In this document: in pieces, positions 34,595 to 43,086 of the stretch
Layout: each line of letters begins with the position of its first letter
Numbering within the stretch: the stretch's first letter is position 1
Origin: Paracoccaceae bacterium
Lineage (GTDB): Bacteria; Pseudomonadota; Alphaproteobacteria; Rhodobacterales; Rhodobacteraceae
DNA: 64,000 nucleotides
Reading direction: 5' to 3'
Assembly (NCBI GenBank): GCA_012103375.1
Contig: WLWX01000001.1
Span: forward strand, 2,770,492 to 2,834,491
The notes under the pieces: generated by a model
What the model was told of the DNA's origin: nothing
Seen by the model: the letters and a program-made list of their open reading frames with translations, nothing else
Database searches by the model: none
Made by a program: the position numbers and the translations under genes

Positions 34595-35881
34595 ATGACC
34601 AGCCCCCTTCGCCTTGGCATCGCGGGACTCGGAACCGTCGGAAGCGGCGTTGTCCGCATCGTTCAGCGCCACGCCGACCTTCTGTCCACCCGCGCCGGGC
34701 GCCCGATCGAGATTACGGCAGTTTCCGCACGGTCCCGCGACAAGGACCGGGGCCTGCGCCTGAACGCCTACGCGTGGGAGGATGACCCAGTCGCCCTGGC
34801 CCGGCGCGACGACGTTGACCTGTTTGTCGAACTGATTGGCGGCGATGACGGCCCCGCGAAATTAGCCGTTGAGGCGGCGATTGCGACGGGAAAGGATGTC
34901 GTCACCGCCAACAAGGCCCTGCTGGCGCATCACGGCCAGCCCCTGGCTGAAGCTGCCGAAGCCGCCGGACGTGCACTGCGGTTTGAGGCCGCCGTCGCAG
35001 GCGGCATCCCCATCATCAAGGCCCTGACCGAAGGCCTGGCCGGGAACGAGGCGACCCGCGTCATGGGCGTGATGAATGGCACCTGCAACTATATCCTGAC
35101 CCGCATGGAAGGCGCTGGCCTGCCCTATGAGGATGTCTTCGCCGAGGCCAGCGCCCTTGGCTATCTGGAGGCTGACCCGACGCTGGATGTGGGCGGCATT
35201 GATGCGGGCCACAAGCTGGCGCTGCTGGCCTCGATCGCCTATGGCACCCAGGTGGATTTCGCCGGGATCGAGATCGAAGGGATTGAGCGTGTCAGCATCG
35301 AGGATATCGAGCAGGCCGCCGACATGGGCTATCGGATCAAGTTGCTGGGCGTGGCGCGGATGACCGGGCGCGGGCTGGAACAGCGGATGTCGCCCTGCCT
35401 GGTGCCTGCGAATTCGCCACTGGGACAGCTGGAGAATGCCACCAACATGGTGGTGGTCGAAGGCGACGCCGTCGGTCAGATCGTCCTGTCCGGCCCCGGC
35501 GCGGGTGAGGGTCCGACCGCCAGCGCGGTGATGTCCGATGTCATGGATCTGGCGCGCGGTCTGCGCCTGGCAACCTTCGGGCAACCCGCCACCGGCCTGA
35601 CCAAAGCCCCCGCCGCCGAAAGCGCCGCCGCCGCGCCGTTTTATCTGCGCATGGCCCTGCTGGACAAACTCGGCGCGTTGGCCAAAATAGCCACCGTTTT
35701 GGGCGAGGCCGGGATTTCAATCGACCGGATGCGTCAATACGGCCACGACGATACCACCGCTCCGGTCCTGATTGTCACCCACAAGACCACACGGGCAACA
35801 CTGGACCAGGCCCTTGGCGGCATGGCCGCGACCGGCGTTCTGGCCTCTGATCCGGTCGCGATCCGGATCGAGGAAGTCTGA
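34595..35881 (+). CDS. hom: homoserine dehydrogenase
   Basis: A 428-residue enzyme reducing aspartate semialdehyde to homoserine, the branch to threonine and methionine. It has the Rossmann motif LGIAGLGTVGSGVV (about 6-19), VVTANKALLA, the catalytic region GGIPIIKALTEGLAGNEA and GVMNGTCNYILT, and a C-terminal ACT domain (YLRMALLDKLGALAKIATVL) for threonine feedback. ATG 34595 is preferred over in-frame 34532 and 34580 because it starts the fold directly. Confidence 0.95.
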   Translation: MTSPLRLGIAGLGTVGSGVVRIVQRHADLLSTRAGRPIEITAVSARSRDKDRGLRLNAYAWEDDPVALARRDDVDLFVELIGGDDGPAKLAVEAAIATGKDVVTANKALLAHHGQPLAEAAEAAGRALRFEAAVAGGIPIIKALTEGLAGNEATRVMGVMNGTCNYILTRMEGAGLPYEDVFAEASALGYLEADPTLDVGGIDAGHKLALLASIAYGTQVDFAGIEIEGIERVSIEDIEQAADMGYRIKLLGVARMTGRGLEQRMSPCLVPANSPLGQLENATNMVVVEGDAVGQIVLSGPGAGEGPTASAVMSDVMDLARGLRLATFGQPATGLTKAPAAESAAAAPFYLRMALLDKLGALAKIATVLGEAGISIDRMRQYGHDDTTAPVLIVTHKTTRATLDQALGGMAATGVLASDPVAIRIEEV

Positions 35882-36515
35882 AGCCCGCACGCTGGCAGGC
35901 CCGACGCCCATGACACCCAGCGCGCTGCCATTGCGACATGTCTCTGCGCCGGTCTGGCGGATCGTGGCAAAGGCACAGATGACAACCCCGGCCAGCCCTG
36001 CGTTGGCGCCGCAGGGACGGTTTCACCACACGGGCCAGATCGCGACCATAGCGTTTTCGAAACTACTCGAAAGATCGCGTATCGGCGACAACATCATCCA
36101 CTTGATCTGAAACGACGCTCGAAGACGAACACCTGCCCCAAGCAGGGCGCACGCCGGACCGGCGGGCTGGCGCAGCAACAGTTGACGGGCATGATTTATG
36201 GTGCCGTGTTAGCCGTCAACTATCCCGGATGTGCCCACCTCGAACCGACGCCAGACCGGTGGGGCCGGTCCGGCGTGCGCGCCTCGCGCCTTTGGCGCGC
36301 ACCGGGCGCAGCGAGCATCAATAGCGATTCAGGTTTTCAGGAGCGCGTTCTAACACGTTGGAATCTCAGATTGCAGGCAACGTGATCTGATACAGTTACT
36401 TCGCAAATGGCTGCATGCCTCACTCAGCACGCAACGCGCGCGTTTGGCGACATCCCGGTATCTATAATCCGGGTAAGCGCGGATGCGGCTGGCGCCCGCC
36501 CGGGGCGTCACCCCA
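35882..36515. other. 634-base region without intact gene
   Basis: Contains a possible RES-domain remnant (35910-36110) and otherwise no convincing frame. GTTGACGG (36181-36188) and CCGTCAAC (36213-36220) form an inverted repeat. A GC-rich patch at 36255-36310 has several short inverted repeats. Confidence 0.5.
35910..36110 (+). pseudogene. possible remnant of a RES-domain protein
   Basis: The frame from ATG 35910 reads MTPSALPLRHVSAPVWRIV, then SPALAPQGRFHHTGQIAT. This resembles the N-terminal VWR and GGR(F/W)N-type segments of RES toxins (NAD+-degrading). The frame then loses similarity (FSKLLERSRIGDNI) and stops at 36110, far short of the ~150-200 residue family. Similarity is judged by eye and is weak. 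Confidence 0.3.
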
Positions 36516-37277
36516 TTATCCGAACGCCTCAATCCCGATGCCCGCCGCTTCCAGACTGCTGCGGACGGATTTCGCCAGTTCTACCGCCTCGGCGGTGTCA
36601 CCATGACAGCAGATCGTGTCGATCCGTGTCTCGATCCGCTTGCCGCTTTCGGTGATGATCGCGCCTTCCCCGATCATTTCAGCGATGCGCGGGCCAGCGA
36701 TGTCGGCGTCGTGGATCACCGCACCCGGCAGGCTGCGATCGACCAGAGTCGCGTCGTCGTTGTAGGCGCGGTCGGCAAAAATCTCGCCCGCATAGGCGCA
36801 GCCCAGCGTTTTGACCGCCCGCTCCTGCGCCGTCGCGGCCAGCACCATGATGATGATCTCAGGGGCGACCGACAGGGCGGCTTCGTAACAGTCAAGCGCC
36901 ATCGCCTCATCCTCGGACGCCATGTTGGCCAGCGCCCCGTGCAGCTTCAGATGCCGCACCTGCCCGCCTGCTGCGCGCGCCATCGCCTGCGCCGCACCAA
37001 TCTGATAACGCACCATATTGCCCAGTTCCGAGGCACCCATCTGCATCCGGCGGCGACCAAACCCCTGAATGTCGCCAAAGCCGGGATGCGCGCCGATGCC
37101 GACGCCATTCTCGACCGCCAGTTTCATGGTGGTGGCCATCACGTCCGGGTCGCCAGCGTGAAATCCGCAGGCGATATTGGCCGAACTGATGACCTGCAAC
37201 AGGTCAGCGTCCCGCCCCATCACCCATGGCCCGAAACTTTCGCCCATGTCTGCGTTGATATCGACTGTCCGGGTCAT
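36516..37277 (-). CDS. pxpA: 5-oxoprolinase subunit A (LamB/YcsF)
   Basis: A 253-residue protein beginning MTRTVDINADMGESFGPWV, the family signature. SANIACGFHAGDPDVM carries the conserved His/Asp and IGAHPGFGDIQGFGRRRM follows. With PxpB and PxpC it hydrolyses 5-oxoproline (pyroglutamate) to glutamate using ATP. It overlaps pxpC by four bases and is the last gene of the operon. Confidence 0.95.
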   Translation of the reverse strand: MTRTVDINADMGESFGPWVMGRDADLLQVISSANIACGFHAGDPDVMATTMKLAVENGVGIGAHPGFGDIQGFGRRRMQMGASELGNMVRYQIGAAQAMARAAGGQVRHLKLHGALANMASEDEAMALDCYEAALSVAPEIIIMVLAATAQERAVKTLGCAYAGEIFADRAYNDDATLVDRSLPGAVIHDADIAGPRIAEMIGEGAIITESGKRIETRIDTICCHGDTAEAVELAKSVRSSLEAAGIGIEAFG

Positions 37278-38290
37278 TGCTGTTCCGCCTTTCCGTCGGT
37301 GACACCACTGATCAGGTCATAGCTCAGAAGATCGGCCATGTCACGCGGGTCGCGGATCAGCGGCGCAACGCGGGACGCCAGCGCGCGCCGGGCGTCCGCG
37401 TCCCTTTGCATCGCCGCGAACCCTTCGCGACGAGTGACGAACTCGAACCGGAACATCGCCCCCGGCGGCGCCTGCGCAACCCTCGGCAAATCGGGCGGAA
37501 TGACCGTGGCAATGCGGGGATAGCCGCCCGTGGTCTGGCACTCGCCCAGCAGGATGAACGGATCGCCGTCGCCGGTGATCTGGATATCCCCCGGCACGAT
37601 GATTTCGGACACGATGCCAAGATGATCCTCGGCCTGAAACGGATCGCCCTGAAACGTCAGCCGCACGCCCATCCGGTTGCCGCGCGGATCGCGCGTGAAT
37701 ACGGTCCCTGCGAAACGTTGACGATCCGCCTTACTGAAGTTTTCAGTCTGAATGCTGGGGACGATACGCAGGATCCCGCCCGAAAACCGATCCTCAACGT
37801 CAAGCACCAGACCGGCTCGGGTCCCACGATCTTCGGCCAGTGGCAAGCGGTCGCCATCGGCGATCAACGCGCCAATTCCAGCCGTCAGATGTGCCGAGCG
37901 CGCACCCAGCGAGGCCGGTCCATCAATGCCGCCGCCAAGATGCAGATAGCCATAGACACCGCGAGTGGCCGGGCCGATGTTCAGCCGCTGACCGGGCTGG
38001 ATCATGTGGCTGGCGTTCCAGACCAACGCCTCGCCATCCAGGGACGCGCGCATCGGCGCACCGGTCAGGGCAAAGCGGGTCGGCGCGGTGGCCCCGAATT
38101 CGCCGCCCATTCCGGCCATTTCCAGCGCGGCAAGCTCTGCCCGCTGGCAAAGCAAGGCCGCCCCTTTGACAAGCGCCAGCTGGTCGGCCGCGCCCCCGAT
38201 GGACAGGCCGCGATCCAGACGGCCCGGCCGCCCCTGATCCTGCACGGTCAATCCGGGTCCGGCACGGTGGATGATCAGATTGCGCGTCAT
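37274..38290 (-). CDS. pxpC: 5-oxoprolinase subunit C
   Basis: A 338-residue member of the biotin-dependent carboxyltransferase-like family. N-terminal LTVQDQGRPGRLDRGLSIGG with NPLV-like AALEMAGMGGEF, and the C-terminal LLGECQTTGGYPRIATVI, are typical. It acts with PxpA/PxpB on 5-oxoproline. Both gene junctions are four-base overlaps, indicating tight coupling. Confidence 0.94.
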   Translation of the reverse strand: MTRNLIIHRAGPGLTVQDQGRPGRLDRGLSIGGAADQLALVKGAALLCQRAELAALEMAGMGGEFGATAPTRFALTGAPMRASLDGEALVWNASHMIQPGQRLNIGPATRGVYGYLHLGGGIDGPASLGARSAHLTAGIGALIADGDRLPLAEDRGTRAGLVLDVEDRFSGGILRIVPSIQTENFSKADRQRFAGTVFTRDPRGNRMGVRLTFQGDPFQAEDHLGIVSEIIVPGDIQITGDGDPFILLGECQTTGGYPRIATVIPPDLPRVAQAPPGAMFRFEFVTRREGFAAMQRDADARRALASRVAPLIRDPRDMADLLSYDLISGVTDGKAEQQ

Positions 38291-39027
38291 GACAGCCCCT
38301 CGACCGTTGCGCCGCCACCTTCGGGATCGTCCAAGGCGATCTGCGCCAGTTCCTGGGTCGAGACCTGGCGGAATGTCACCTCGTCACCGATGGCCAGTGG
38401 CGTCGGGTCGTCTGAACCGGGGCGAAAGCAGCGAAACGCCGTCTGGCCGATGTGCCGCCAGCCCGTGGGTGTTGGGCCTGCGAAGATGATCAACTGCCGG
38501 ACCGCCACCACCAGCGCACCGCCGGGCACACGCGGATTCAGACTGGTCTGGCGCGGGATGTTCCAATGCGCGGGCAGCTCGCCCATATATGGCTGGCCGG
38601 GTGCAAAGCCGATGGTCAGGACCCGCACACGGGCGCTGGCGATCTGCGCGCGGGCCTGATCCGGCGTGACCCCGGCGGCTTTGGCAGCCTCCTCCAGCTG
38701 CGGTGCGCCGTCACCTTCCAGCGTGACCGGGATACGCCACAGCCGCCGGCCCGCCGGAAGATCCGTAGCCATCCAGTCGCGGCTTGCCAACAGGGAGCGC
38801 AACCGCCCGGTCAGTGCCTCCGGGTCGCCCGCCAGCGGATCGAACCGGATGAAGGCCGAGGTTAGCGAGGTCGAGGTTTCCACCACCTCGGGCCAATCTG
38901 CGGCAACAACCGCCGCGCGGAATGACAGGGCCGCGCGGTTGGCGGGCTCGCTCATCTTTTCGGCGAAAGTCACCAGCAGGCCGGTCAGGCCAAGGGTGCG
39001 CACGCAGGGGTAATCAAGGCTTGGCAT
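38287..39027 (-). CDS. pxpB: 5-oxoprolinase subunit B
   Basis: A 246-residue PxpB/KipI-type protein: IRFDP followed by the conserved RIPVTLEGDGAPQLEEAA (a PVxYGG-like position), and the C-terminal FAPGQPYMGELPAHWNIPR and PGGALVVAVRQ blocks. It precedes pxpC with overlap; its first 14 bases overlap the 3' end of the membrane transporter gene upstream. Confidence 0.93.
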   Translation of the reverse strand: MPSLDYPCVRTLGLTGLLVTFAEKMSEPANRAALSFRAAVVAADWPEVVETSTSLTSAFIRFDPLAGDPEALTGRLRSLLASRDWMATDLPAGRRLWRIPVTLEGDGAPQLEEAAKAAGVTPDQARAQIASARVRVLTIGFAPGQPYMGELPAHWNIPRQTSLNPRVPGGALVVAVRQLIIFAGPTPTGWRHIGQTAFRCFRPGSDDPTPLAIGDEVTFRQVSTQELAQIALDDPEGGGATVEGLS

Positions 39028-39955
39028 GGAACTTCGCCAATAGGATCGGGGTCAGGTACATCGGCACCTGATAGCAACCGATGAACAGAAGTATAGGGTC
39101 GGTCACAGGCGCGGGCAGTGCAACCAGAAACAGCGCGATGTTGCGATTTCCTGCCACGATGGCGAAAGGCGTCGCGACGGCGCGGTTGCCGCTGGCCAGC
39201 AGCACCTGTCGCGCGGCGATCTGCAGGCCGAAATTGGCGGCGAACGCCACGGCCATCCAGAAGGCCGCGTTGGCCGGATCCGTGCGCAACGCCGGGCCAA
39301 GTGCGGCCATCAGGCCAACAACAGTTACGGCAAGAACGACCGAAGTGGCGCCGTCCAACGCGGCCCGGTCGTTATCCGAAATCTCGGGCCGCAGCAGGGC
39401 ACGCAGTGTGAAGGCCAAAGCCACTGCACCGCCAATAACCGCCAGAAGGCGAAGCGCCGCAAGCAGGACGGCAGACGCCCCGCCAAGCTGCGGCATCGCC
39501 CAGAGCACCGGCAGAACCGTTAGCGGCAGAACTGCGGTCCCGACGATCAGCAGGCGCAGGGCCGGGGCGGGATCCTGCCCCAGCATGATGGTGAAATTCG
39601 GCGCGCCGGACACAGACGGACCCGCCATCATCAGGATCAGCGCCAGCGCAACGGCAGATGTTGCAAAACCAAGGCTCAGCGCGATGCCAAGCGCCGCCAT
39701 CGGCACCGCAACCTGATAGATCAGCGCGAATGTGACCGAGCGTCCAAGATCCGCGCCGGACCCAAGCGCGGCCCGCGGCCCGATCCGAAGCGCTGTCAGA
39801 AACAGCAGCAGCGTCACCAGATGCGGCAACCACGGGCGCAGGATCGCCGCAAGACCCGGTGACGCAACACCAGTGATCAGCCCGACAACCAACGCCCAAC
39901 GCCCATGCCGGGCGATCAGGCGCAACAGATGGGCGATCTGGTGGATTGCAGGCAT
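39014..39955 (-). CDS. BASS-like (bile acid:Na+ symporter superfamily) transporter
   Basis: A 313-residue integral membrane protein with about nine to ten helices. GVASPGLAAILRPWLPHLVT at the N-terminus and the cross-over-type motif IVAGNRNIALFLVALP near residue 265 resemble BASS/ArsB-like carriers. It overlaps pxpB by 14 bases and belongs to the 5-oxoprolinase operon, so it may move 5-oxoproline or a related organic acid. That substrate is inferred from context only. Confidence 0.7.
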   Translation of the reverse strand: MPAIHQIAHLLRLIARHGRWALVVGLITGVASPGLAAILRPWLPHLVTLLLFLTALRIGPRAALGSGADLGRSVTFALIYQVAVPMAALGIALSLGFATSAVALALILMMAGPSVSGAPNFTIMLGQDPAPALRLLIVGTAVLPLTVLPVLWAMPQLGGASAVLLAALRLLAVIGGAVALAFTLRALLRPEISDNDRAALDGATSVVLAVTVVGLMAALGPALRTDPANAAFWMAVAFAANFGLQIAARQVLLASGNRAVATPFAIVAGNRNIALFLVALPAPVTDPILLFIGCYQVPMYLTPILLAKFHAKP

Positions 39956-40084
39956 CCTTCAGCCCCGGGCGCGTGATGCCGAAACGCGGCAAGCATCGAT
40001 CATCAGGCAGAACAAACGATTTGGATCCAGGCCGGACAGAGGATGCGATTTCAAATGTGCCCGCACCCGCCCGGAACGCCCCTT

Positions 40085-40114
40085 ACCCGCCCGGCCCCTA
40101 CCCGCCCGGCCCCT
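40085..40114. repeat. 15-bp tandem duplication at the dctM stop codon
   Basis: ACCCGCCCGGCCCCT occurs twice head to tail (40085-40099, 40100-40114). On the minus strand it duplicates the last codons and stop of dctM, giving GPGG-stop-GPGG-stop. Confidence 0.85.
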
Positions 40115-41411
40115 TGCGTATGTTATCGGGCAGCCAGGTCGCAATTTCGGGGAACAGGATCAGCACGAAGACCATCACCACCATGATCAGGAACATCGGG
40201 AAGGCGGCGCGCGCGATAAAGCCCATCTCGTGATCGGTCATGCCTTGCAGCACGAACAGGTTGAAGCCGATCGGCGGGGTGATCTGCGCCATCTCGACCA
40301 CGACGACGATGAAGATGCCGAACCAGATCAGGTCAATACCGGCTTCCCGCACCATCGGTTCGACGACCGCCATGGTCAGCACGACCGAGGATATTCCGTC
40401 CAGGAACATGCCCAGAATGATATAGAACACCAGCAGCACCATCAGCAGCTCGAACCGCGTCAGCTCCATCTGCGCGATCAGATCGGCCAGCCCGCGCGGC
40501 AGACCGGTAAAGCCCATGGCAAGCGACAGGAACGCGGCCCCTGCAAGGATCAGGGCGATCATCGCGCTGGTTCGGGTCGCACCCATCAGGCTTTCGGTGA
40601 AGGTGCTCCAGTTCAGCGACCCTTGCGTCAGGGCCAGCAACAGCGCGCCGATCACCCCGAATGCCGCCGCTTCGGTCGCGGTGGCGTATCCAAGGTACAT
40701 CGACCCGATGACAACCGCGATCAGGCAGAACACCGGGATCAGAAAGCGCGAGTTCGCAACACGCTCTCCAAAGGTCATTTTCGGTTCTTCGGCAGGGTTC
40801 CATGATTTCGAAAACCGGCTTGTCACCGCCACATAGGCCATGAACATCGCCGCCAGCACGATCCCCGGCAGGATGCCCGCGAAGAACAATTTCGAGATGC
40901 TTTCGTTGATCGTCACCCCATAGACGATCAACGTCAGGCTGGGCGGGATCATCAGGCCCAGCGTCGCTGCCCCGGCCAGCGTTCCGATGATCATGCGTTC
41001 GGGGTATTCGCGGCGGCGCAGCTCAGGGATCGACATCTTGCCGACGGTTGTCAGTGTCGCGGCACTCGACCCCGAAACAGCAGCAAACACCGTACAGCCG
41101 ACGATATTCGTATGCACCAGCCCACCGGGCAGCCGCGCCATCCATGGGGCAAGGCATTTGAACATATCCTCGGATAGTCGGGTTCGATACAAGATCTCGC
41201 CCATCCAGATGAACATCGGCAAGGCCGTCAGCGTCCACGAGGATGAGGCACGCCAGATTGTCGTCAGCATAACATCACCGACGGGCCGTGTGGTGAACAG
41301 CTCCATCCCCACCCAGGCGACGCCCATCAGCGCCAGCCCGACCCAAACCCCCGAGCCGAGCAACAGGAACAGGACGAACAGGAACAGTGCGATGATCGGG
41401 AAATTTTCCAT
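40098..41411 (-). CDS. dctM: TRAP transporter large permease (DctM)
   Basis: A 437-residue protein with about twelve membrane helices, the ion-coupled transport subunit. VWVGLALMGVAW at the start and the internal SGSSAATLTTVGKMSIPELRR region, with GLMIPPSLTLIVYG, are DctM signatures. It follows dctQ by three bases. It would work with the DctP and DctQ encoded upstream to import an organic acid or amino acid. Confidence 0.95.
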   Translation of the reverse strand: MENFPIIALFLFVLFLLLGSGVWVGLALMGVAWVGMELFTTRPVGDVMLTTIWRASSSWTLTALPMFIWMGEILYRTRLSEDMFKCLAPWMARLPGGLVHTNIVGCTVFAAVSGSSAATLTTVGKMSIPELRRREYPERMIIGTLAGAATLGLMIPPSLTLIVYGVTINESISKLFFAGILPGIVLAAMFMAYVAVTSRFSKSWNPAEEPKMTFGERVANSRFLIPVFCLIAVVIGSMYLGYATATEAAAFGVIGALLLALTQGSLNWSTFTESLMGATRTSAMIALILAGAAFLSLAMGFTGLPRGLADLIAQMELTRFELLMVLLVFYIILGMFLDGISSVVLTMAVVEPMVREAGIDLIWFGIFIVVVVEMAQITPPIGFNLFVLQGMTDHEMGFIARAAFPMFLIMVVMVFVLILFPEIATWLPDNIRKGPGG

Positions 41412-41414
41412 CTG

Positions 41415-41948
41415 TTACTCTCCGTGGCTCTGGTCGACCAGATCGCGTTTGATCCTGTGATCGCCCGAGAAGATCAGGTGCAAAAGGTGGTCGGTCAGCG
41501 CGATGGCCAGAATGACCGCACCCAACAGCATGATGGACTGCGGCATCCATAGAAGCGTCTTGTCCTGCCCCTGGCTGATGTCATTGAATTTCCACGAGAA
41601 ATAGACGAAGTTATAGGCGTAGCGCACGAAATACCAGGCGACCAGCGCGCCGATCGCGAAACACCAGATATTGATGATCCGGCGCAGGCGCGGCCCGACC
41701 GCGTTCAGCACGATACTGACCCGGATATGACTGCCACGGTTCAGCGCATTGGCGAACGCCAGAAAGCTGGCCGCCGCCATGGCGTAACCGGCGTATTCAG
41801 GCGCGCCAGGGAACACCTCTCCGGTCCAGCGGGCCAGCATTTGCACCACGATCAGGAACAGGATCGCAATCAGGCAAAGCGAGGCGAGGATGCCGCTGAG
41901 CAGATAGAGCCCGTCAAGCCCGCGTCGGACGCTGTGCACGAATCCCAT
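41415..41948 (-). CDS. dctQ: TRAP transporter small permease (DctQ)
   Basis: A 177-residue four-helix membrane protein that pairs with DctM. The RWTGEVFPGAPEYAGYAMAA loop and the RGSHIRVSI motif are typical of DctQ. It lies between dctP and dctM. Confidence 0.92.
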   Translation of the reverse strand: MGFVHSVRRGLDGLYLLSGILASLCLIAILFLIVVQMLARWTGEVFPGAPEYAGYAMAAASFLAFANALNRGSHIRVSIVLNAVGPRLRRIINIWCFAIGALVAWYFVRYAYNFVYFSWKFNDISQGQDKTLLWMPQSIMLLGAVILAIALTDHLLHLIFSGDHRIKRDLVDQSHGE

Positions 41949-42037
41949 GATGTCCCCCTGCCCGGTTTTGTCGGGTCATTCGCTGGATTGCGGGCGGCAC
42001 GAATGCCACCCGCCTTGTCGCTTCGGATCGCCTCAGA

Positions 42038-43027
42038 TCACTGCATGCCCTTGAAGGCGTCGACGATGGCCGCACCCTCTTCACCAGCAGCTTCCAGCCA
42101 CTCTGCGGTCATGGTTTCACCAATCGCCTTCAGCTCTCCGACCATCTGGTCCGAGGCCGGGCCAACGGTCATGCCGCCGTCACGCAGGCCTTGCAGGGTG
42201 AAGCCGGTGTACTCCTTGGACCGCCAGGTGCCGGTATATTCGGCCAGTTCTGCGCAGCCGCGGATCACGTTCTGGTTCGCCTCATCCGTGGCGGCCCAGG
42301 TGTCGGAATTCACCATGACATAGTTGCGCGGAAGCCAGGCATCGACCTCATAGAAGTAACCCAGGCTTTCCCAGACCTTGCGGTCGTACCCGGTCGAGCC
42401 CGAGCTGACCATCGCATCGGCAACGCCGGTCGCAAAAGCCTGGCTGATCTCGGCCGCTTCGATGGTCACCGGAAGCATTCCGGTCAATTCGGCCAGACGC
42501 GAGGTTGCGTTGTTGTAGCTGCGGAACTTGATGCCCTCCATCTCGGCGACCGAGGTGACCTCGTTCTTGAAATACAGGCCCTGCGGCGGCCACGGCACGG
42601 CATAAAGCAGCGTCAGATTTTGATCGGCCAGCAGCTTTTCGATGCTTGGCTTGGCGGCTTTCCACAGCTTGTCGGCATCATCGAACGAGGTGGCCAGGAA
42701 CGGCACCGAATCGAACCCGAACAGCGCGTTTTCGTTCTGGTGGCCCGACAGAAGGCGTTCGCCAATCGGCACCTGACCGGTCTGGATCGCACGCTTGATG
42801 TCGGCCCCGGCAAACAGCGAACCCGACGGGTGCGTCGTGATCTCGATCGCGCCACCGGTGCCGGTGGTGACGCAGCTGGCGAATTGCGCGCCCACATCCG
42901 AATGGAAGTTCGAGGCTGAATAAGCCATCGGCATGTCCCATTTCTCGGCGTGGCCCGCGGCCAGCACCGGCGCCGCGGTGGTTGCCGTCATGGCCGTTGC
43001 GGCCAGCAGGGTTGTCAGTTTCTTCTT
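42038..43027 (-). CDS. dctP: TRAP transporter solute-binding protein (DctP), start codon apparently lost
   Basis: A periplasmic binding protein of the DctP family: SASNFHSDVGAQFA, FGFDSVPFLATSF, and the GIKFRSYNNATSRLAEL block with the Arg that holds a carboxylate. The signal peptide (KKLTTLLAATAMTATTAAPVLA) lies upstream of the first ATG (42989-42991). A GGGAG site at 43035-43039 is placed seven bases from codon AAG (43025-43027), where ATG is expected, and no ATG, GTG or TTG is in frame nearby. Starting at 42991 would give a protein without the basic part of its signal. Either the gene is silenced or a rare start is used. Confidence 0.85.
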   Translation of the reverse strand, partial: KKKLTTLLAATAMTATTAAPVLAAGHAEKWDMPMAYSASNFHSDVGAQFASCVTTGTGGAIEITTHPSGSLFAGADIKRAIQTGQVPIGERLLSGHQNENALFGFDSVPFLATSFDDADKLWKAAKPSIEKLLADQNLTLLYAVPWPPQGLYFKNEVTSVAEMEGIKFRSYNNATSRLAELTGMLPVTIEAAEISQAFATGVADAMVSSGSTGYDRKVWESLGYFYEVDAWLPRNYVMVNSDTWAATDEANQNVIRGCAELAEYTGTWRSKEYTGFTLQGLRDGGMTVGPASDQMVGELKAIGETMTAEWLEAAGEEGAAIVDAFKGMQ

Positions 43028-43086
43028 TTGTCGTCTCCCGGTTGGTTGGTCTTTGTTGTTTGCCGGACAAGCAATACTCGGCCAGC

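Noticed and set aside
37277-38659. 460-codon plus-strand frame
   Set aside because: Antisense to pxpC and pxpB; shadow composition.
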